Assembly: GCA_021613375.1 (NCBI GenBank)
Contig: CM038715.1
Span: forward strand, 2,343,378-2,407,377
Direction of reading: 5' to 3'
DNA length: 64,000 nt
From: Megaleporinus macrocephalus
Lineage: Eukaryota > Chordata > Actinopteri > Characiformes > Anostomidae
Part shown: in pieces, positions 56,889 through 64,000 of the stretch
Layout of the letters: each line of letters starts with the position of its first letter
How positions within the stretch are numbered: the stretch's first letter is position 1
Translations under genes and position numbers: made by a program
The notes under the pieces: generated by a model
Databases searched by the model: none
What the model saw: the letters and a program-made list of their open reading frames with translations, nothing else
What the model was told of the DNA's origin: nothing

Positions 56889-59491
56889 CTGGCATCAAGT
56901 TCTAAATGTGTTAATCATTTTCATGAGATTGTAAAATGTCTAAACATCACAATCGAAATGTCCAGAGCTGCAAGAGTAACCAGACAGGTCCATAGAAGAA
57001 ACATCTGGACTAAGGGGAGTGGTGAATGTATGTTTGTCTTTTATCTGTTGATTCTTGTGGATTTCAGTCTGTATGTTTACCACACTTCACTGTGTACTTC
57101 CTCAAGGTTGTTTATGTTTTATATGATATTATCATGTCCCTGCCAGTTACTGCCGTGTGCTCTCAGAGAGGTGGAATGCAGCCCCGCCCTGATCTCTCAG
57201 GTTTGCCTGTGGTAAGATGCCAGTTCCATTAGAGCAAGCCAATCACTGGATCCTGGTCCAGTTTCTCTCTCTCGTGGTGTAGTATTATCACTTGCATCAA
57301 CAGGGCCAGCTAACCAGCTTCATTTGAGCAGCAGTGGTAGCCAGCAGTGGTAGCCAGCGGCATTCCAGCTTGCCAGAGAATTCTGCTGGAGCTTGACAGC
57401 CAAGTCAACAACTGGCTAGCTTTGCATGTTGTGTTGTTAAGTTGTGCTGAAACAGTAAAATATGCTGCTGCAGACCAGCTCAAACTAAAAGCCAGTGAGC
57501 TTTAGCCTTCCAGCCCAAGCAAAAGTAGTAGCAGTATGATCATTTGTTAGTTGTAGGGCACATGGGCAGTGATTTATTGCTGTAGACCCACCTCATCACT
57601 GAAACAATCACAGTTTCGCTGAATTGCTCCATTAGAGACACCATTTTTTCCCTCTGATACCTGATCCTTAAATATTGACTGATACCGAGTATCGATACTA
57701 ATTCTAATTTAGGGAAGTTTGATGTTCTGTGTCACAAACAATGCATACTCGGCTTGACTAAATTGTATTTACTTGTTGAATTCTATGTAATACATGTTTT
57801 GAAAACCTATTTTTGTTTATTTACTATATCTATTTAGTATTTACTATTATATAATTAACTATAGGAACCATGTAAGAACCAAAAATGTTGTTGAATGCTG
57901 TTTCATATCCAAATTTTAGAGGTTTGTCTCATACGGGCGTCTAATTCACTTGCGTCTACATCGCTGAGTATCAGACTCTGCTGGAGTAAATATTACAGTC
58001 AGTAACGAGTCAGTAGGAGTAATATTTACAGTTTTTTGTCTGCCATGGTTAAAGTAGCACCTGAGCAATAACGCTGACAGACGAGGGCGCATACCAGGTA
58101 GGGCTAGTGGATATACCTGGTCGGTTAGTGGGCTGCTATGTTAGATAAAAGCTATCATTAGGGTGATTGCCAGTAGTTCTGTCTGCTTCCTGTTAGTACA
58201 ATCTGGACTATCTATATTTATAAGTGACTACACAGTGGTAAATGAGTGGTTTCTGAAAGAAGGGGGGGCTCCTGGAAGTTTTTCCCATAAAATACTGCCA
58301 TTATAGGTTTTGCCATGAGCATCTTTACTGCTGCTTGTCATCGCGTGCTATTGATGTGTTGTTAAGTTTAGTCTACTGGTGCTCATGCATGCTTAAGATC
58401 ATTGTAGATCATAGTAGATCAGCTCGTTCTAATGTTGCATCAGCAATAAACTCATAGCCATTGGTGCAACAGTAGTCTGAGCTGATCTACAATGAACAGT
58501 AGACCAAAGTTGCTGTGTTATGCACAGAAATAGTATTAAAAAGGAAAACAGCCCACCTGCTGGAGTTTCTGTATCAGACTTTTTTCCCACTGTATAACCC
58601 ACAAGGTGGTTTTCGGGTGTAGAGCTGTCCTCTGTTTTATCTGTTTATGTCATTTTCTTAACAGGGGCATTTGATTTAAGCCCTCTGTGTAAGGAATGTG
58701 GATTGTCATAGAATTGTTTTCCAGTCTGGGGCTTTTCTCTGCCCACAGAGCAGACCAAATCAAGCCAGTTCCTGTTTTTGTTCGTTAGTAACCAAAAAAT
58801 TAACCCCTTACATGCAGGTTAACTAACAACTGTTAGCGCTAAGGAGGCTTTAAATTCCAAGTGCTATAATTTATACTGCCAGCCTTCCAACTTAAGGTTT
58901 CAATTGTAACCACTGAGAAAAACTAGGAGGGATTTCAAGCATAAACCTATAAGTCAGTTAAATGAATCCATCATGCTTCTGAAAGGAACTTCATTCATAA
59001 TTTTAGTTTTCATTTAAATTGAACTCCTCAGCTAAGTTAAAGCTGACCCACAGCTGGCTGGTCCTATAGGCAGAACTTTCTGAAATAAGGAAATAAAAAT
59101 AAACAACATTGTTTGTTTGCATTTTGATCAGTTGGTTGGTTTGGTTGGTTTAACGTAGAGTCTATCTCGACCCTTGAGCTTGTAGCAGTATGTATGTAGT
59201 GACATTTTTACAACTCCTTTGTGTGAAAGTGTGTGCAGCTCTTTATTGTGATTTCCAACTTCTTTCCTCTACCACTCCTCCACGTCTAATCAGTCTGCTC
59301 TTCCTTCTGCTTCCCTGCTTATCCCTCCCCTCCCTGCTTCCTTTTTCAATCACCCTATTTGTTTTTTTTATTATCTGCACCCTTTCTTGTGCATTTTCCG
59401 CTTCTTTAACCCCAGCCCGCCCACTAGGCCCTGCTTACTTATTTCTTTTCATCTGTAATGGATCAGAACTGGCATGTTCAGAATTACAAAG
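56889..59491. other. Intron 2 stretch, mostly unrecognised
   Basis: No gene. Near 57650-57715, tgataccgagtatcgatact resembles hAT-like element ends. A C/T-rich patch at 59260-59440 gives a 102-codon frame without motifs. Confidence 0.4.
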
Positions 59492-59499
59492 GTCTTGAA

Positions 59500-60491
59500 T
59501 AGAGACGGACCGTTCAGCGTTTTTGAGGTCGATTCCAATTGTCGATCACCTTTCAGCATGATCAGCCGATAGCCAGTACCAATAGAGGGCGGGGCTACAT
59601 GCCACGGCAGGGCTACATGTAGTTATTAGCGCAAGCAAGTCATGAAACATGGTCTAAACTGGTTTATTACCATTTTTAACGAGCTCATGTGAAACAGCAT
59701 AATATTTTTATCTAAATTAACAGAAAATAAACAAAGTAAATCAAACACACATCACCAATACTGTAATCATTACATTTAGACCCTTAATTTAAAACAAAAA
59801 AAGTTAATTAAATAAATGCAGTAAAAACTGCAGTCATTAAACTCAGACTCTGTTATTTTAAACTAAATCTGTAATCATTAAATGTAGAATATTGAATTAC
59901 TGCTGCTGTTCTGTTCGTACCGGTCAGATCTGGTCTGTAGGGTTTCTGGGTTATTAGTTTGTGTTAGCTGTGTGTTCTAGCTCTGCTGTTACTGATACTC
60001 ACTGTGTTCAGCTGTGTGGTGTCTCTTAAGTACTGTATCAGATTAGTATCAGATTAGTATCAGATTAGTATGTTAAATATCTTTGTTTTGGTTCCACGAG
60101 ACACGCTGATGTTCCAGAACGTCCTGGATGAGTCTGAGTCACATACGGTAAACACTGCCAGACGGACGATGTTTTCTATCAGTACATGCCGTGAACGCTA
60201 TAAACTGTTCTCGTGAGGCCGCTGCTTTAGTCGAAGATGAAAGGGTATGTATTTCCACCTAGTGGTTCAGATAGGAATTGCAGGGACCTGGCCAGAGGGG
60301 GTTTCAAGGAGGGCTTCTCTTCCTGGATGAAACGCTAGCTGGAAATACATAAATTATGCTCATTTGTTTAACGCCATCGATCAGCTCTCGGGATCGGCTA
60401 AACTAGAGAAATATCGGCCGATCACTGATCACATATTTTGATTTAAAATCGTCCGATACCGATACATAGCCGATCGATCCTTCCATCTCTA
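59500..60491. mobile_element. Non-autonomous hAT-like element with exact TSD
   Basis: Exact 8-bp duplication gtcttgaa (59492-59499 and 60492-60499). The ends start TAGAGACGGACCGTTC (left) and, inverted, TAGAGATGGAAGGATCG (right), resembling the TAGAGATCGAC ends of the element at 24664. The interior has ctgatcggccgatattt-like paired words and a short atcagattagt triplication near 60040-60070. No transposase frame. Confidence 0.85.
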
Positions 60492-60499
60492 GTCTTGAA

Positions 60500-62493
60500 T
60501 ATAATGCAGAATATAAAACTAGAAAACTGAGGGCAGCCTAATCCCAGTGTCTGGGAAACTAGTCCTAAATGATTCCAGATTTATAGCCTGTTGTCAGACA
60601 TGTCATTGACTGCAAACATCATGTTTTCTTAGTCATAATCAGTTTATGCTCTATATCAGGCCTTTTATTAGAAGATATGCGTCTAATGCCAGACGGAATG
60701 GAATTGTTTGTGATTTTTGTTCTCCAGCATGTCTGAGCAAGACCGCCGTCTCTTTTTATTCCTTAGCATGATTCAGCTTTAACCAGGTGAGGTATAACCA
60801 GGTGAGGAATATAGTGCAGTGACATACTCTCGCATCTCTGGCCTCTCGGATTTGCTAGAAGGATCAGTGTTAGGGGGTGTGGTGCTGGTTCTGGACAGAC
60901 CTACAGACTGAGCTGTGATATGAGCATTGCTTGCCGGCAGTGTTGGAGTCTCTGAGGCCTGGAGGCCATCTGCTGCAAGTTAAATTTAAGCAGCCGGTGA
61001 AAGACAAGTCCGCTGTGTGAGGAGGCCTCAGCTCTGCAGGCTTCAGGTTACATTAAGCGATAGCAGAGAGGAAAAGAGTTCTCACGTGAGAGAGTGCAGG
61101 TGCAGATTTAAACCTGCCTGAGGTCCTCACCACTGATTATTCGTTCTTATGAATGGTGTATGTTGTGTTCAGGTTGGTGTTAGTGCTGGATAGTATTGAG
61201 AACACTCAGTATCACAATTATCTCCAGAAATATCTCAGTGTCAAGTGATATTTTAAGTCTACATATAACATTAATGACCTGACTGATCTTCTTCTGATTA
61301 GACTGGTAAATACTATAAACGAGCAGACGCTTAAACCTCCATTGTTTAATTTCGGGTCTTCGGGATGCTTAATTTGCATATTTAATATAAAGACAACTGA
61401 TCTATAGGCAGACACAGACAGACACTCAGACAGACCGTCAAACTATCTGTTCATTGGACAAAAGCACTGAAAATCTCTACTTCAGCTTGAGGGTCTGACA
61501 CTTCCTGAAAGGTGAAGACTGCATGATCTTATCCAGTAAATGTTTCGGTCACAGTTGGTGTTTTAGACATATGAGAAATTAAAGTGATCTGAAAGAACCC
61601 AGTAAACCTCGCAACCGTTAAAGCCCTGTTTAACCCCATTTGTAAAAAAGTTGATTGAATATTATGGAATTATTATTATCTTGGCTATCAAAGGCTTGAG
61701 CACCATTGGCCAAATGACACAAAATTACATCAAATTACAACTTTATAACATTTACACAGCATAGTTTATGTCTTAGATAAACTCTGATTGTGCAAAATGT
61801 GCAGAAGTGTGTCCTCTTTGGTGGATTTATTTTCATTTAGAAAATCAATAAGACGTTGTTTAGCAGGGGTTCCGCTTCCAAAAGCACTTTTTTTTGCCTA
61901 GACTATTAAAATGACACCACAGTGACCATCACATGCCCATGTTTCTTTGAATTGGTGCAACATAACAAAATCATAAGCCAGTTTTTTGTGTAGTACTGTA
62001 AACATTAACCAGACAGGAACCAGATTTCCAGAAATTAAAATTTCCAGAAGTTTATTATAATAGTATAAACATATACAGATATATCTGTGTAGTTTTTGTA
62101 TTGTTTTGAGCTATTTTTTCAAAACTGATGTGCTCATTTGATAATGTAACTATATATATATATATATATACTTTGCTGTTTATAAATGCTGCTAAAACTT
62201 AAAAAAATCAGTGTTGTTATGTGATAATAGTACAAAGAATATATTTATATATTTCCCAGTACTGTGAGCAGTTGTGTCTGTGAGAAGTATAGATTTAGCT
62301 TGTATTAATTTAGGGGGTCCTACAAAGGCATTTGTTACCAGTGACTGAATTAAGCTGATATTAATTTCCTCATTAGAAATCAGCATAGATTTCAAATTAT
62401 AATTAATTAATGTGACTGATGTTGTACCGTGAAAAATGAGACAGTCCCTTTAATCCACTCATGACGGGTGTTTATTTCTGTGTTTTTTCTCAT

Positions 62494-62545
<52 letters not shown>

Positions 62546-63006
62546 GCAGGGGAAGTGTTATCATAAATTGGCCTTTACTACCGGAAGTCTGTGACGTGGC
62601 TAATGTTCCATACTGCTCCCACCAGCCAATAGCAGCCAGGCAGCCATGGAAAATATGTCTACCATATCCTGAGCAACATTCCTGTGTTATTGTTTTGATT
62701 TTTTACTAGGATGTGGTCAGTGTTGGAGCATTGGTGGGAGGTGGGGTTTACGTGTGTTATGCGTATGGAGAGAGTGCCCGTGCATGTAAACTTATGGTCT
62801 ACTCCTTCAGGTGATGAAAGCTGTTATGTAAGAGGAATATGAGAGGCTTATGAAACAGGTGTGTGTATATAGTGTATACTAGTGATAACGTTTTGAAGAA
62901 CGGGCCCTTCTTCATGTTTTTGGGGACAGTGGATGTTAACATGGTTACCTGTTAACCCTGACCAATCTTTTTTTCTCTGTGTTTGATTTACATTTTGTAA
63001 TAAAAA
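60500..63006. other. Intron 2 stretch with simple repeats
   Basis: (TA)n at about 62150-62170 and (TG)n at 62497-62541. The word tagtgctggatagtattg at 61177 resembles the end of the 48391 family. No gene recognised. Confidence 0.45.
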
Positions 63007-63487
63007 CAAAGGTGTCAAAAGAATTCACATTCATACTAGAGTTTTAAATACTTCTGTAGAAGTTGAAGTATCAACTGAAGCTTTTTACTCCAGTAAAAGT
63101 ATAAAAGTACTGCTTTCAGAACTACTTAAAGTATGAAAGTAAAAGTAATGTAAGGAAAAAATGCAATTAGGGTGAAACGCTTAGGCCGCACCACAGGGGT
63201 CTATAGTGCACTAGCCCACCTCCCCAAAAGCCCCATTCTTCTAAAAGCCATAATGACTATAATGTTATATTAAAATGTTAAAGTTGATAAATTTGGGATG
63301 CGCTAGGCTTCCTGTTTCAGCTCATATACACCCATTAAACATGAATGTAGTTTAGTACAATGTAAATATATTAAAGAAGCATATCTGTTACTACTGAACA
63401 TTAACATGTGTTTCATGGAGCAGAAGATATGATGACTAGTTGTCTATAAGTATTGTAATGAAGTCAAACTTCAAAGACATGTTATCA
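63007..63487. repeat. Long direct repeat, copy 2
   Basis: Matches 56383-56888 in the same orientation, with a 20-30 bp deletion near its start and scattered substitutions. After tgttatca the two diverge; this copy continues with further repeat-like sequence (agtagagtagaaagtactga) to about 63600. Confidence 0.85.
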
Positions 63488-63689
63488 ATAATCTTTACTG
63501 GAATGTAAATGTACATGAATGAAAACAAACAAATGAAATAGGAGTAACGAGACTATGTTTAAAAGTAGAGTAGAAAGTACTGATGGATCTGATGTAGGCT
63601 TTCTAAGGAAGAAGGATAGGAAGGTATTGGTGAATGAGACCCTGTGAGTGGTGTCATAATTTTAAAATCTAGGAAACTAGGAATGCAGT

Positions 63690-63772
63690 GTATTTTGGCC
63701 AGGTCTCCCTTGAAAAAGAGATTTCTCAAGGGACCTCCTGGTTAAATAAAGGTTAAATAAAAAAAAATATAT
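63690..63772 (+). repeat. LINE-type 3' tail
   Basis: The phrase ggccaggtctcccttgaaaa, then gagatttctcaagggacctc and ctggttaaataaaggttaaa, is a common 3' end of fish non-LTR elements. Only the tail is present; the clade is not resolved. Confidence 0.5.
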
Positions 63773-64000
63773 ATTTTTTTTCCTACACTGCAGGTCACTG
63801 CTCTAAATCCTAAACCGGCCCAATTCTGCTCTGCTTACAATAAAACCTGTAATCTGACTGTGTTTTTTAGTACTGACCCTATTCACAGTATACATAGGAA
63901 AACATATTCTGACTTAATGCTTATCTGACTTATGATAAAGTAATTTGTTATTTGTTATAACTATATTGTTATATTGGCAACTTTCATTACATACTTAAAT

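Noticed and set aside
31986..64000. Next ablim2 exon (second half of LIM1, CGCDL...)
   Set aside because: I looked for an acceptor followed by a Cys-Gly-Cys-Asp-Leu-like frame and found none, so the exon is assumed to lie beyond the window.

Overview
The window looks like teleost fish DNA. It is AT-rich with no dense coding, and it carries fish-type interspersed repeats: L2 and Rex3/RTE LINEs, tRNA-derived SINEs, Tc1/mariner-like and hAT-like elements, and long dinucleotide tracts. No RNA gene, CRISPR array or bacterial feature was found. The exact species cannot be read from the sequence.

Only one protein-coding gene can be supported, on the + strand: an actin-binding LIM protein, best matching ablim2. 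Its promoter and 5' UTR lie around 17.78-18.34 kb (NRF1-like site, three CCAAT boxes, GC/CACCC boxes). A 16-nt first coding exon (18338-18353) splices in phase 1 across a 13.5-kb intron to exon 2 (31830-31985). Exon 2 encodes the first half of the first LIM zinc-binding domain. A pyrimidine-rich tract of about 725 bp abuts the exon 2 acceptor. The next exon was not found, so everything from 31986 to the end is read as intron 2, more than 32 kb long.

Layout: 1-17.4 kb is gene-free upstream DNA. It holds three deleted hAT copies (1-931, 3777-4674, 16882-17368), a Tc1-type transposase relic, an L2 LINE, a Rex3 LINE with an exact 11-bp target-site duplication (TSD), and a 3.46-kb DNA transposon that is mostly minisatellite. 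Intron 1 holds two hAT-like elements with exact 8-bp TSDs (21775-22292 and 24664-25241) and another probable hAT with matching ends (29403-30202). Intron 2 holds nested transposons, two copies of one SINE (one carrying a 2-kb internal minisatellite), and a second SINE swollen to 3.0 kb by 137 tandem copies of its own Pol III A-box region. Two further minisatellites have 58-bp and 36-bp units.

The most interesting theme is that the largest tandem arrays are grown from inside transposable elements rather than sitting beside them. The 20-bp array is bracketed by SINE head, SINE body and an exact 11-bp TSD. The 52-bp array is bracketed by the two halves of a SINE whose normal copy lies about 0.3 kb away. 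The 45/36-bp array and the 44-bp array lie between matching transposon ends. Several arrays also show higher-order duplication (1.3 kb, 560 bp, 252 bp). The long reading frames over these arrays are artefacts of repeat period, not genes.

A weak candidate for a small minus-strand spliced transcript is noted at 40113-40444.
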